Notes: generated from the letters alone by a model not told the origin. Shown: positions 35,572 to 44,158, counted from the stretch's first letter. The stretch is 64,000 bases of DNA from Bdellovibrio sp. 22V (GCF_030169785.1 NZ_CP125854.1:2914001-2978000); one strand, 5' to 3'. Made by a program: numbers and translations.

Positions 35572-35856
35572 TTAGATTTTTGAAATGGAACTTTTATCTT
35601 CTTGAGCTGGATGCGTTTTCGGAAGCCTCTTATTACTGGCCATCGCCAAAGCTAATAACAAACCGAAAACTGACGAGAGCAAGCCCCCCAGCAGAATAAC
35701 AACAACCCTCTTCTTAAGACGTTTTCGCAGAATATAACTGCCGATAAAGAGAAGTGGCCCCACGACTATTAAAACAACTGCAACATATGCCATAATCACA
35801 CTCGTGTTTATGAAGCTAGCAATTTCTCCTCGAAGGAGCAAACGATAACTAAACAT
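35572..35856 (-). CDS. Small two-helix membrane protein
   Basis: 94 residues with two hydrophobic helices (about 16-42 and 50-72) separated by a short basic loop (RKRLKKR), so both termini probably lie on the same side. The C-terminus is polar. No family recognised. The start at 35856 is GTG or TTG-type and uncertain: it sits next to AT-rich promoter-like DNA. The divergent solute-binding protein gene starts at 36005. Confidence 0.55.
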   Translation of the reverse strand: MFSYRLLLRGEIASFINTSVIMAYVAVVLIVVGPLLFIGSYILRKRLKKRVVVILLGGLLSSVFGLLLALAMASNKRLPKTHPAQEDKSSISKI

Positions 35857-36004
35857 TTTTTATTTACAAAAAGACTTTTGGACCTGGACTTTTTTAAGTT
35901 ACACAAAGGCATTGTTGGTAATTTACCTGTCCTTTGAGGACTTTCTTGCTATCGAACCGCTCAAGGACTAAGGTGAGCCTTAACGAAAGGGGCCCTGGAT
36001 TGCA

Positions 36005-36892
36005 ATGATAAGCTGGCAACAATTTTTATTCGCAGTTGTAATCCTTTTAAGCTTCTTTGTGGCTCTCCCCCGCTCCTTCGCGCAAAACTCTTCTAACAAA
36101 AACCCCAAAGAACTTGTCTGGATTCGCTGGGATGATCCGCCCATATTTATTTTCGAGGGCCCTTTTAAAAATCAGGGGCTTCTTGATGTCGTGGAAAATG
36201 AAATCACAAAAAAACTTCCGCAGTATCAGCACAAACGCCTGGACGCCACCGTTCCGCGCGTTCTGAAAGAAGCGGAGCTTAAATCTCCTATATGCAATGC
36301 GGGTTGGTTGGATACTCCCGAATGGGCCAAACTCTTTTACTTCTCTAAACCTGTTTTCCTAATTCCCACAAACGGGGTTTTAATTAAGAAGAAAAACGTT
36401 TCACAGCTGGCCGACTTGAAGCGCCCTTTTTCTTTACAAACTCTCCTTGATAAAAAACCCCAGTGGAAGTTGGGCATCGGCAGGCTTTATGGCGAAGGCA
36501 TCGACGATGTGCTTAGAAAAAACAACTATCAAAAGAATCCGAAGATCATCACCATCGCAACAAGCCTGCGGGTTCATAAAATGCTTCAAGCGGATCGTAT
36601 TCAATATACTTTGGGATATCCTTTTGAGGCTGTCTATTATAACCAACTTCTAGGACCGCAAAGTGAAACTGTCGTGCACATTCCGCTTGCCGACAATGCT
36701 CCTTTCGTCGAAGTCGTGATCGCCTGTCCCCGAACGGATTGGGGCGCAAAAGTCATTGCCAATGTAAATAAAGCCCTGCACGATAAGAAGACCTTAGATA
36801 ATATTGCTCATGGTGTTGATCGCTGGTTAAGCAGTGACGATAAAAAGCGCTTAGCTCCCGCCAAAAAAGCTTTTTATCAAAAGAACTATTAA
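36005..36892 (+). CDS. Periplasmic solute-binding-like protein
   Basis: A 295-residue exported protein (signal peptide about 1-26, ending SFA) with a type 2 periplasmic-binding fold like family 3 binding proteins: LVWIRWDDPPIFIFEG at the N-terminus, then ICNAGWLDTPEWAKLFYFSKP and WKLGIGRLYGEGIDDVL. Short of the canonical amino-acid-binding Arg-Asp signature, so the ligand is uncertain; such proteins are often called 'TIGR02285' or 'transporter substrate-binding domain'. No permease nearby. It is followed 19 bases later by a second EamA transporter, so the two may form one unit. Confidence 0.8.
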   Translation: MISWQQFLFAVVILLSFFVALPRSFAQNSSNKNPKELVWIRWDDPPIFIFEGPFKNQGLLDVVENEITKKLPQYQHKRLDATVPRVLKEAELKSPICNAGWLDTPEWAKLFYFSKPVFLIPTNGVLIKKKNVSQLADLKRPFSLQTLLDKKPQWKLGIGRLYGEGIDDVLRKNNYQKNPKIITIATSLRVHKMLQADRIQYTLGYPFEAVYYNQLLGPQSETVVHIPLADNAPFVEVVIACPRTDWGAKVIANVNKALHDKKTLDNIAHGVDRWLSSDDKKRLAPAKKAFYQKNY

Positions 36893-36910
36893 GAGTCTTC
36901 GGGAGAAACG

Positions 36911-37840
36911 ATGGAGCACCGTACAGGCATTGATGCCAAAGCCGCTTCAATCATGGTTTTGTTATGTCTGATTTGGGGTGCGCAACAAGTTGCCGTTAAA
37001 CATGTCGCTTCCGATATCTCACCCATGCTTCAGACAGCCATTCGTTGTGGAATCGCGGCTCTTCTTGTTGGCATCGTTATGGTCTTTAAGAAAGAAACCA
37101 TTTCCTTACGCGATGGAACTATAAAAGCAGGTTTGTTGGTCGGCTTTCTCTTTGCCTTAGAGTTTCTCTTTTTAAGTGAAGCTCTTCGACTTACAACGGC
37201 TTCTCATACGTCGGTCTTTTTATATACCGCACCGGCCTTCGCCGCCCTAGGATTGCACTGGAAACTTCCTTCAGAGAGACTTCACAAAGTTCAATGGTTT
37301 GGGTTGTTCTTAGCGTTTGCCGGAGTCGCTTATGCATTTCTTGGTGCCAAACCTCACGCCGCTACGACCTCATCACCAAATATGATATTAGGAGATTTCT
37401 TTGCCGTTCTCGGCGGCCTGGCCTGGGGAGCCACCACTGTCGCCATTCGTTCAAGTCGTTTATCAAATGCTCCCGCATCGCAAACGCTTTTCTATCAACT
37501 CACCGTCGCTTTCTTTCTGCTGCTTTTGGGAAGTTTTGTTTTCAGCCAAAACCATTTCGAACTGACCTCTCGAGCTTTGGCGAGTTTGTTCTTTCAGTCC
37601 ATTATTGTCTCGTTTATAAGCTACTTGATTTGGTTCATGATGCTGCGAAATTACTTGGCGTCCCGCTTGGGAGTTTTATCATTTATGACGCCCTTTTTCG
37701 GAATAGCTCTCGGCGTTCTTTTGTTGAATGAACCTTTAGAATCAAGCTTCGTAATTGGCGCCCTCTTAGTATTTGCCGGAATTTTACTTGTGACAGCCTT
37801 CGGCTGGTTACGGCAGTTTTTATTTAAGCGGTATCGTTAA
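36911..37840 (+). CDS. EamA/DMT-family transporter
   Basis: Ten predicted helices in 309 residues, two EamA halves. The first has LCLIWGAQQVAVKHV, the second GDFFAVLGGLAWGATTVAIRSS, both matching the paired family motif of a conserved W-G-x-x near the start of each half. An exporter of small metabolites is usual for this family; substrate unknown. It starts 19 bases after the solute-binding protein gene, suggesting a shared transcript. It converges with the GNAT gene, leaving five bases between the stops. Confidence 0.87.
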   Translation: MEHRTGIDAKAASIMVLLCLIWGAQQVAVKHVASDISPMLQTAIRCGIAALLVGIVMVFKKETISLRDGTIKAGLLVGFLFALEFLFLSEALRLTTASHTSVFLYTAPAFAALGLHWKLPSERLHKVQWFGLFLAFAGVAYAFLGAKPHAATTSSPNMILGDFFAVLGGLAWGATTVAIRSSRLSNAPASQTLFYQLTVAFFLLLLGSFVFSQNHFELTSRALASLFFQSIIVSFISYLIWFMMLRNYLASRLGVLSFMTPFFGIALGVLLLNEPLESSFVIGALLVFAGILLVTAFGWLRQFLFKRYR

Positions 37841-37845
37841 GTTTT

Positions 37846-38361
37846 TTAAGAAAAACACTTCTCGAACACTAGCGATTCGTAAGTCTTCCCTTGGTGTTGC
37901 GTACCGCCGACAATTTGAAATCCAAGCTCTTGATACCATTTAATGAGATGAACGGCTGATTTTGCCGTGTCCAACTGCAAACTTTCATAGCCTTCATTCT
38001 TCGCGAGATTTTCCGCAAAGTTCATCAACAAACCCCCCAGTCCTTGGCGCTTCAGCCTTGGTAAAATCGCAAGTTTACCGACATACAGGCTTTTGCGATT
38101 CGTGAACCAATTCTCATCCCGCACACTGACTGTACCGATCAGTTCGTCTTCATCGCAAAGAACGAAGACTCTTCTTTCTAGAACCTGTTTTAAAGTGACG
38201 GCTTCGTCTTGATAACTGCCAGTAAAGTTCCAACCTTGATCGGCAAGTTCCTTGTAAGAGATATTCAGCAACAAACGCAACGACGAAACGTCAAGAGCGT
38301 TTGCCCTTCGCAAAAGGAGTTGTTTTGATTTGTGATGTAGTACTATGCGCTCGGTAGCCAA
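37846..38361 (-). CDS. GNAT-family N-acetyltransferase (possible partner of the AbrB-like gene)
   Basis: A 171-residue acetyltransferase with the GNAT core: GTVSVRDENWF, then LYVGKLAILPRLKRQGLGGLLMNFAEN, with the acetyl-CoA loop R-Q-G-L-G-G, and the later strand LQLDTAKSAVHLIKWYQELGFQIVGG. It starts (TTG) two bases after the stop of an AbrB/MazE-like gene, so both are translated from one RNA. This layout resembles GNAT toxin-antitoxin pairs such as TacT or AtaT, but those have RHH antitoxins; pairing with AbrB would be unusual. A metabolic role is equally possible. Confidence 0.85.
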   Translation of the reverse strand: MATERIVLHHKSKQLLLRRANALDVSSLRLLLNISYKELADQGWNFTGSYQDEAVTLKQVLERRVFVLCDEDELIGTVSVRDENWFTNRKSLYVGKLAILPRLKRQGLGGLLMNFAENLAKNEGYESLQLDTAKSAVHLIKWYQELGFQIVGGTQHQGKTYESLVFEKCFS

Positions 38362-38363
38362 GC

Positions 38364-38594
38364 TTACAAACCGGCTTCTTTATCCTCTTCAGGAGACCAT
38401 TCCAAAAGAGACATCTCGGAAGTCTTTGTCCAATCGATATTGACTTTGTTGATGATGCGTATAGAAACCTCATTGCCACTGATCGTCCAGAGCAGAGTGT
38501 CCCCTTTAGAAATCCCTAAAGCTCTTCGCACACGCGCTGGAATTGTAGTTTGATTTTTCTTTGAGGCTTTTGAAGTAGCAGCTGATTTACCCAT
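38364..38594 (-). CDS. AbrB/MazE-type (PrlF-like) DNA-binding protein
   Basis: 76 residues with a swapped-hairpin DNA-binding motif: SKKNQTTIPARVRRALGI, then SKGDTLLWTISGNEVSIRII. It matches the SpoVT-AbrB family, in particular PrlF-like antitoxins (K-x-Q-x-T-I-P). The C-terminal tail (MSLLEWSPEEDKEAG) is acidic and could bind a partner. The downstream GNAT gene begins two bases after it. The region upstream contains a perfect palindrome at 38747-38762 that could be its autoregulatory site. Confidence 0.85.
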   Translation of the reverse strand: MGKSAATSKASKKNQTTIPARVRRALGISKGDTLLWTISGNEVSIRIINKVNIDWTKTSEMSLLEWSPEEDKEAGL

Positions 38595-38746
38595 AGTTGC
38601 TTCGCTCCGTCGCTACACGTTTTATTCAGGATAGGCGCAAAGAGATCCCTTGTCGAATCCGGCTTTCTAAGAGGCTTATCAAACAACCCTTTGTCCAGTA
38701 AGTTACACTCCCCATTTACGGCCTTTCTTGTCGCCACAAATATATT

Positions 38747-38762
38747 GCTGTTTACAAACAGC
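38747..38762. promoter_or_regulatory. Perfect palindrome GCTGTTTACAAACAGC (candidate operator)
   Basis: A seven-pair perfect palindrome with a two-base centre, in the divergent region between the AbrB-like gene (start 38594, minus) and the sterol-desaturase gene (start 38885, plus). It lies about 150 bases upstream of one and 120 of the other. No T-run follows, so a regulator-binding site is more likely than a terminator. Confidence 0.5.
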
Positions 38763-38884
38763 GTGCGATAGAATGACTCAATCTTTTAGAAAACACGGGC
38801 TGGAATAGAAATGAAATCTCCTCCCACTTTTTATTCGACTCATTGACGCTTTAATGATGGGACAAAATATATATGGAGATAGAG

Positions 38885-39613
38885 ATGAACGGCCAAATAT
38901 TACCCTCAATATTATTGCTCGTAAGCACTCTCTTTTTCTTCATCTGGGAACGAGTGTTTCCAGGAAGAGTATTGCCTCATTCTAAAAATTGGTATCTTCG
39001 CGCTATTCTTATAAATCTAGTTCAACTTGCGATGGTTGGCATTGCAGGCTTGACCTGGAATAAATATTTTAGAGAATACACATTATTTCACGTAGGCGGA
39101 TGGCCCTCTCCTGCGTTAGAAGGTTTTTTCTATTGGTTTATCGGCACATTCGTTTTTTATTGGTGGCACAGACTTAGACACACCAATGGCTGGTGGCTCA
39201 TATTTCACCAATTACATCATAGCCCAAGCCGAATCGAAGTTTTGACGTCATTCTATAAACATCCCGTGGAAATTGCAGCGGATTCCATTCTCATCGGTTT
39301 TATTATTTATACAGTGTTTGGCGGATCGGCCGAAGCTGGCGCCTGGTATGCACTCTACGCAGCAACGGGAGAGTACTTTTACCATGCAAATATTAAGACA
39401 CCTCGTTGGTTCGGATACTTCATTCAACGTCCCGAACACCACTCTATTCATCATCAACTAGGGGTTCACAAATATAATTATTCTGACATCACATGGTGGG
39501 ATCGAATTTTTGGAACTTTTAAAGATACTGATGATTTTGCAAGTCGATGCGGCTTTCCAGAAATGAACGAGACGAAAATAAAGGAAATTCTTCTCTTTAA
39601 AGATGTGTACTAA
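38885..39613 (+). CDS. Sterol desaturase / fatty acid hydroxylase family membrane enzyme
   Basis: A di-iron membrane oxidase of 242 residues with four or so helices and the His motifs of the superfamily: HRLRH, HQLHHS and HSIHH, with YHANI between. Such enzymes hydroxylate or desaturate lipids, carotenoids or sterols in the membrane; substrate unknown. ATG 38885 is chosen over the in-frame ATG at 38873 because GGAG lies between them at the right distance from the former. Upstream is AT-rich promoter-like DNA and the palindrome at 38747. Confidence 0.9.
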   Translation: MNGQILPSILLLVSTLFFFIWERVFPGRVLPHSKNWYLRAILINLVQLAMVGIAGLTWNKYFREYTLFHVGGWPSPALEGFFYWFIGTFVFYWWHRLRHTNGWWLIFHQLHHSPSRIEVLTSFYKHPVEIAADSILIGFIIYTVFGGSAEAGAWYALYAATGEYFYHANIKTPRWFGYFIQRPEHHSIHHQLGVHKYNYSDITWWDRIFGTFKDTDDFASRCGFPEMNETKIKEILLFKDVY

Positions 39614-39661
39614 ATGCAAGGAAACTTACTGTCCCGATATCGAGTTTTACTGAGACTCTTT

Positions 39662-40048
39662 TTAACTCACCTGTTTTTTTAAAAAACAAAATAATATATA
39701 TAGCAGCCAAAGACACGTTAGAATTCTAAGAACACCTAAAATAATAATTCTAAAATTCGCGAGGTGAGAGAGGTGAACCTTAGGAATGGTTTCATTTTTC
39801 TCTATTACTTCTCTAAAGGGATTTCCCACTGGAGCATTTTGCAAAACGAGTTGACGAAATCGCGGATAGTCCGACACATGAAGAGGGACCTTCATTGGAA
39901 ACCAAGAATTTTTCCGTTTCACTTCAATATACCAGTGCTTGATTCTTGCAGATTTAATATCTTCCCAGCGGACAAATTCATTCAAGGACTTCAGCCCTTC
40001 CTTTGCCGCAAAAGGTCTCTGCAAAATATCCTCAGGAAGCATCGTCAT
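39662..40048 (-). CDS. Membrane-anchored protein of unknown function
   Basis: 128 residues, soluble and charged for about 90 residues with an amphipathic strand pattern (IKSARIKHWYIEVKRKNSWF), then one long hydrophobic helix (IILGVLRILTCLWLLYILFCFL) near the C-terminus. It would be a tail-anchored membrane protein. No family recognised and no strong ribosome-binding site at 40048, so the start is uncertain. Confidence 0.5.
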   Translation of the reverse strand: MTMLPEDILQRPFAAKEGLKSLNEFVRWEDIKSARIKHWYIEVKRKNSWFPMKVPLHVSDYPRFRQLVLQNAPVGNPFREVIEKNETIPKVHLSHLANFRIIILGVLRILTCLWLLYILFCFLKKQVS

Positions 40049-40116
40049 CAGTTAAATTTCCTCGCAAAAAGATAAAGATCAATACAAATAAAATTGGATC
40101 CCCAACTTCCGAACGA

Positions 40117-40536
40117 TTATAATTTCCTTGTCCTACAATCTTCTTTTTCACAGATAATGATCTTCAGTCGGTCACGGCTCTTTATGACGGCTAAAATTCG
40201 ATAATTATCTTTTGATGTAAAAGGCAGTTCACTCTCTTGGAGCAGAGATCTTATCTCATCAGGAATCTTGGAGGCGCTAAGATAATAGTGAAATCTTTGA
40301 CTCTCTTGAGGCGAAAATCCTATTTTTTCTAAGTTATCTGTATACGTCCTAAACTCGCGATGGAAAGCCTCTAAGGAGGTCTTAATAGAGCCTAATGTAA
40401 TACGGGCTTCTGACTCTTCAGCTCGTTCAAGACTTGCCGTGATGCTTGGAAGAACCAACGCCATGACAGATCCGATAGCTGCCAGCGCGAAGAATAGATA
40501 TCCAGCGTTGAAATGTCGGAAGCCTGTTTTGATCAT
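40117..40536 (-). CDS. Type IV pilin-like protein without the usual prepilin motif
   Basis: A 139-residue protein with an N-terminal hydrophobic helix (AGYLFFALAAIGSVMALVLPS, about 12-32) then a long amphipathic stretch, SEARITLGSIKTSLEAFHREF, leading into RTYTDNLEKIGFSP. The latter resembles pilins of the type seen in Bdellovibrio-like genomes (SEAKVALSAIYTAEKSFTAEF...Y...IGY) but lacks the GFTLVE prepilin cleavage site. Two Cys near the C-terminus (ICEKEDCRT) resemble a pilin D-region disulfide. It may be a pseudopilin-derived membrane protein. Upstream region 40537-40658 is without genes. Confidence 0.65.
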   Translation of the reverse strand: MIKTGFRHFNAGYLFFALAAIGSVMALVLPSITASLERAEESEARITLGSIKTSLEAFHREFRTYTDNLEKIGFSPQESQRFHYYLSASKIPDEIRSLLQESELPFTSKDNYRILAVIKSRDRLKIIICEKEDCRTRKL

Positions 40537-40658
40537 GCTTCAACTCACTTTGCGAAGAAGGAAAATAATAATAAGTTTATAGCCGCCTCGCGTGAAAGTA
40601 AAGAGAGGCTTCACGTAGCTCGATTTTGAAACAGACAATAGCAGTCTGTTTTAGAGAT

Positions 40659-41297
40659 TTATTTGGCGTTAATAGCAAGTTGTGCGGCAAAAGCGCGTTG
40701 ATAAGCTGGCCGTGCTTCGCCGCGAGCGACGTAGGCCGCGAGATTTGAGAATTCGTTGAGAATGCCCGAAGGCTTTAAGCGGAGAAGTACTGAAATCATC
40801 ATCAGATCACCGGCAGTAAATTCATTTTCCAACCATTCGTTATCGCCGAGGCGAGCCGAGAGTTGTTTTAATCGGTCGCGAATACGATCCACCACGAGCG
40901 GCAAGCGCTCTGTGCTCCAGGGCTTATTACCCTCTATAAATTTAGCGGTGACGAGGTCAAGTATCGGTGGCTCTACGGTGTTAACAGCCGCGAACATCCA
41001 CGCTATGGCACGCGCTCGGGCGTTGGCATTACTTGGCAGAAGACCTGGGCGACCTTCAGCAATATGGAAAACAATAGCTCCTGACTCGAACAGGACAAGA
41101 TCACCTTCTTCATACGTTGGAATCTGACCAAAAGGTTGCAGAGCTAAATGCGCAGGCTCCTTCATTGCACTGAACGAAACAAGACGGACTTCGTAAGGCT
41201 GGCCTACTTCTTCAAGAGCCCAACGAACACGAGTATCACGTGCGAGTCCTTTGCCGCCATCAGGTGAACGCTCAAAAGCAGTAATCGTAATAGTCAT
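40659..41297 (-). CDS. Glutathione S-transferase family protein
   Basis: A 212-residue GST: thioredoxin-like N-terminal domain (ITITAFERSPDGGKGLARDTRVRWALEE) with the cis-Pro segment FGQIPTYEEGDLVLFESGAI, and an all-helical C-terminal domain including ENEFTAGDLMMISVLLR with the conserved Asp of the N-capping box. The usual catalytic Ser/Tyr/Cys near the N-terminus is not obvious. Cytoplasmic. Start ATG 41297 has GAGG upstream. Confidence 0.9.
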   Translation of the reverse strand: MTITITAFERSPDGGKGLARDTRVRWALEEVGQPYEVRLVSFSAMKEPAHLALQPFGQIPTYEEGDLVLFESGAIVFHIAEGRPGLLPSNANARARAIAWMFAAVNTVEPPILDLVTAKFIEGNKPWSTERLPLVVDRIRDRLKQLSARLGDNEWLENEFTAGDLMMISVLLRLKPSGILNEFSNLAAYVARGEARPAYQRAFAAQLAINAK

Positions 41298-41397
41298 CGC
41301 GAAGACCCTCTCATTGTTTCTAATAGTAGATTCAACAATGAAACAGAAGCCAAATGCTTTTTAAGACGTATTGTTTTTACTTCGATTGAGAAAAATT

Positions 41398-41471
41398 TGG
41401 AGGTGGCGGCCGGAATTGAACCGGCGTGAGCGGTTTTGCAGACCGCGGCCTAACCACTTGGCTACACCACC
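41398..41471 (-). tRNA. tRNA-Cys (anticodon GCA)
   Basis: On the minus strand the acceptor stem GGTGGTG (5' end at 41471) pairs with CGCCACC with one G-T, then discriminator T and encoded CCA ending at 41398. The anticodon arm is GCGGTCTGCAAAACCGC with anticodon GCA, the T-arm GCCGGTTCAATTCCGGC. 74 bases is a normal length. The gene for the Cys-specific isoacceptor is normally single-copy. Confidence 0.97.
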
Positions 41472-41625
41472 TTAAAAGGAGTCTCAATTTAAGGTCAGAG
41501 CCCGTTTAAGTCAACTTTAAATAGGGCTAGCCTTTTTTAACGAAACCTCGCTTTAACAAAGCCCTCTAATTTCCAATCAGGAAGGTACTCCTGAAGCAGC
41601 ACATATTTTAACCATACAATCAACC

Positions 41626-43071
41626 TTAACAGCCGAGGCGCTTCAAAGACTCGAAAGGTATATAGGTGAACTTCAGAGCTTCTTCGACGTGGGCCGGGAG
41701 GAGTTTTTCGGATTGGTTGAGGTCAGCGATGCTGCGCGCAACGCGAAGAGTCGAAAGGTCACGGCGGCGGGAAATCATCTCTTTGGGGAAAAGCTCGCGC
41801 ATGTAAAATTCCGGCAAGTCGCGAATGAGTTCTTCCCAGGTCCATCTCCCCGCCAATTTCAGAAACCTTGAATCCCGATGACTGATTTCTTTGCGAAAGG
41901 CTCGAACCTTTTCTAGCTTTCGCAAAATTTCTTCGCCAGATACACGCTCGCCCGACTCACTTTTCTGTGTGAAGAACGTCATCTGAAAACGATCCACGAG
42001 CGGTCCCGAGAGTCTTTCCATGTACGACTGACATTTACGAATCGATCTTCCGCAAATCACGCGAGCATTGGGAACCCAGTCGCCGCAAGGGCAAAGATTT
42101 GTTGTGGCAATCACCAGAGTCTCCGCGGGATGCTCATCAACAAACCGTCCTCGTCGCAAACGAATGCGAAACTCTTCCATCGGTTCGCGCAAAGCCTCCT
42201 GTGCGCGCGGATGAAATTCTAAAAGTTCATCTAAAATCAAAACACCTTTGTGTGCCCGCGAGATTTCGCCGCGAGAAACAGGCACACCCCCACCAATCAA
42301 CCCGAGGGGCGATGTCGAGTGATGGGGATGCACCAAAGGACGCCAATTTAATTTTTCCGAACTGCCCTTATTACTTTGATGAATCTCGTGCATGTCTTCT
42401 TGTGAGGGCGCCAACAAAAGAGACGACAACGTTTTTGCGAACGTACTTTTTCCGGAACCCGAGGGCCCCGCCAACAAAAGCGAATGCTCTCCTAAAGCAA
42501 CAAGCTCTAGAATTCGCCCTTGCCGTACGGGAAACTGTAGATCCAAACCAAAGGAAGGACGTTCTATTTTATATTCACGAGCTTGAGCGGGAATCACCTC
42601 AGGCTCAGATAAATCTTTCAACTCTTTCACGCAGGACCGCGCAAAAGGTGATTTTGCATTCTTCGTAACTCCCGTCCATACGGTCACGTCTTCGCCATCA
42701 AAGTCAGTAATAAGATCGTCTGGTTCATACACCTCTCCATTTAAGGCGAGTTCCCCATAAACAAGAGCCGAGGCTTCAGTGGGCTTTTTGACTTGATTAG
42801 TCTCCCACAAAAGCCCCACGGCGACGGCGAGCTCCAAGCCGCGCGAACTCTTTTTAAGATGCGAAGGCCGAAGATTGACCAACACTTGCTGTGCTTTGGG
42901 AAAATCAAAACCTTGCGCGCGAATGGCGCTTTTTATTCGGTGAATACTTTCGCGGATACCCTGATCAGGCAATCCAAGAAACTGAATATTAGGAAGACCT
43001 GGAACGAAGCTCAGCTCTACTTCGACAGGAACAAGACGGTCATTTTCGCGAATAAGGGAATGTATTTTCAT
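41626..43071 (-). CDS. YifB/ComM-family AAA+ ATPase
   Basis: A Mg-chelatase-like AAA+ protein related to ComM (a helicase that helps natural transformation) and E. coli YifB. The N-terminal domain has VEVELSFVPGLPNIQFLGLPD; the ATPase has the Walker A GPSGSGKSTFAK (about residue 210-220), Walker B GVLILDELLEF and the sensor region IATTNLCPCG with the family's Cys. The C-terminal zinc-binding loop is partly present. Two starts are possible: ATG 43071 (used) and TTG 43089, the latter with a better-placed GGGAG. Minus strand, followed by no gene for 150 bases. Confidence 0.9.
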   Translation of the reverse strand: MKIHSLIRENDRLVPVEVELSFVPGLPNIQFLGLPDQGIRESIHRIKSAIRAQGFDFPKAQQVLVNLRPSHLKKSSRGLELAVAVGLLWETNQVKKPTEASALVYGELALNGEVYEPDDLITDFDGEDVTVWTGVTKNAKSPFARSCVKELKDLSEPEVIPAQAREYKIERPSFGLDLQFPVRQGRILELVALGEHSLLLAGPSGSGKSTFAKTLSSLLLAPSQEDMHEIHQSNKGSSEKLNWRPLVHPHHSTSPLGLIGGGVPVSRGEISRAHKGVLILDELLEFHPRAQEALREPMEEFRIRLRRGRFVDEHPAETLVIATTNLCPCGDWVPNARVICGRSIRKCQSYMERLSGPLVDRFQMTFFTQKSESGERVSGEEILRKLEKVRAFRKEISHRDSRFLKLAGRWTWEELIRDLPEFYMRELFPKEMISRRRDLSTLRVARSIADLNQSEKLLPAHVEEALKFTYIPFESLKRLGC

Positions 43072-43110
43072 ACGCTCGCGAGAATGCAAAAAGAATCTCC
43101 CGGCGCCTTA

Positions 43111-43140
43111 AAAACAAAGAGCCTCTCAGCGAGAGGCTCT
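43111..43140 (-). terminator. Intrinsic terminator after the Xer-type gene
   Basis: AGAGCCTCTC and GAGAGGCTCT pair over ten bases with a three-base loop. On the minus strand the T-run TTTGTTTTT follows, 13 bases after the recombinase stop at 43154, separating it from yifB. Confidence 0.93.
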
Positions 43141-43153
43141 TTCGAGGATCGGA

Positions 43154-44032
43154 TTATTTTTCGACTTCGACCATTTGCGAGAGCGGATGATGCTCTTCAA
43201 TAGTTCGAGTCATCGTATTTGTCGTCACATTGGTATAGATCTGTGTCGTCTGGATGCTTGCGTGACCCAGTAGCATTTGGATCGAACGCAGATCCGCGCC
43301 GCTTTCCAACAAAGCTGTGGCACAGCCGTGACGGAAACGATGTGGATTCACAGGCTCTGGAAATCCAGCACGCGCCGACCAAGCTGCCAGCCATCTCCAC
43401 ACATCAACACGCGATGGACGATGACCGCGATCATTGATCAAAATCGCCGGAGTGCTTTCTTTCATCAATTGCGGACGATGATCTTTAAGATAGGTCGTGA
43501 GGTTTTCAGCTAAACGCTCTGTCAAAGGCACCAAACGCTCTTTGCTGCCTTTACCAAGAACTTTGATCCAGCGATCCGTGGCATTGAAGTCAACGACGTT
43601 CAAAGAAATCAACTCAGACACGCGGCAACCCAATCCATAAAGGAAAAGAAGAGTCAGCTGGTTGCGCGCCGTCTTTACCGGATCTTGCACTTCCGCCGCA
43701 TCGAAAAGTTGCTGGAACTCTTGCGGAGTCAGAACTTTCGGCAAACCGACTTTGACTTTCGGCGGACGCAGCTCACGCAGCTCTTCGCATTTCATGCCGC
43801 GTGTTTCGCAGAACTTGAAATAGGTGCGCAACGAAGAGATCACGCGCGCCTGAGAACGTGTCGAGAGTTTATTTTTTTTCATAAACTCATAAAACCCGCT
43901 CACTGATTTATTTGTTTTACGGTATTCAAGATAGAGTTCCAGGTCGCGGCGATAAGCCATCACCGTATTCTGAGAACGTCCTCTTACATTTTGCAGTTCA
44001 TCAAAGAAGTCGATCCAAAGAGGTAATTCCAT
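43154..44032 (-). CDS. Tyrosine recombinase XerC/XerD family
   Basis: A 292-residue tyrosine recombinase of XerCD size. N-terminal SAM-like domain (about 1-90) starting MELPLWIDFFDELQNVRG; catalytic residues Arg in GCRVSELISL, Lys in GKGSKERLVPL, His-x-x-Arg in HRFRHGCATALLE, His in LLGHASIQTTQIY with the nucleophile Tyr. Likely resolves chromosome dimers at dif. ATG 44032 chosen; a longer GTG-initiated reading to 44092 has no additional family features. The terminator at 43111-43140 follows. Confidence 0.93.
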   Translation of the reverse strand: MELPLWIDFFDELQNVRGRSQNTVMAYRRDLELYLEYRKTNKSVSGFYEFMKKNKLSTRSQARVISSLRTYFKFCETRGMKCEELRELRPPKVKVGLPKVLTPQEFQQLFDAAEVQDPVKTARNQLTLLFLYGLGCRVSELISLNVVDFNATDRWIKVLGKGSKERLVPLTERLAENLTTYLKDHRPQLMKESTPAILINDRGHRPSRVDVWRWLAAWSARAGFPEPVNPHRFRHGCATALLESGADLRSIQMLLGHASIQTTQIYTNVTTNTMTRTIEEHHPLSQMVEVEK

Positions 44033-44100
44033 ACAACCATTACACCCAGACTTTATTCCAACGGCAAGGAATATCACCTGATTCTTCTGCACATCATCAT

Positions 44101-44141
44101 GTTCTTTTCACTTTATAAGGCTGCTAAAGTGAACTAAGAAC
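44101..44141 (+). promoter_or_regulatory. Long stem-loop directly upstream of the Cys-rich secreted protein gene
   Basis: TTCACTTTA (44107-44115) is the exact reverse complement of TAAAGTGAA (44125-44133); outside this, GTTCTT (44101-44106) pairs with AAGAAC (44136-44141), across a two-base bulge. The stem of 15 pairs with a nine-base loop ends 10 bases before AGGAG. It could be an mRNA leader hairpin or an operator overlapping a TTTATAAG promoter element. Confidence 0.6.
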
Positions 44142-44158
44142 AAATCAAAGGAGAAAAC

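Noticed and set aside
43154-44032. Integrase of a mobile element rather than Xer
   Set aside because: Length, N-terminal domain and catalytic spacing are XerCD-like and no attachment site or cargo genes lie around it.
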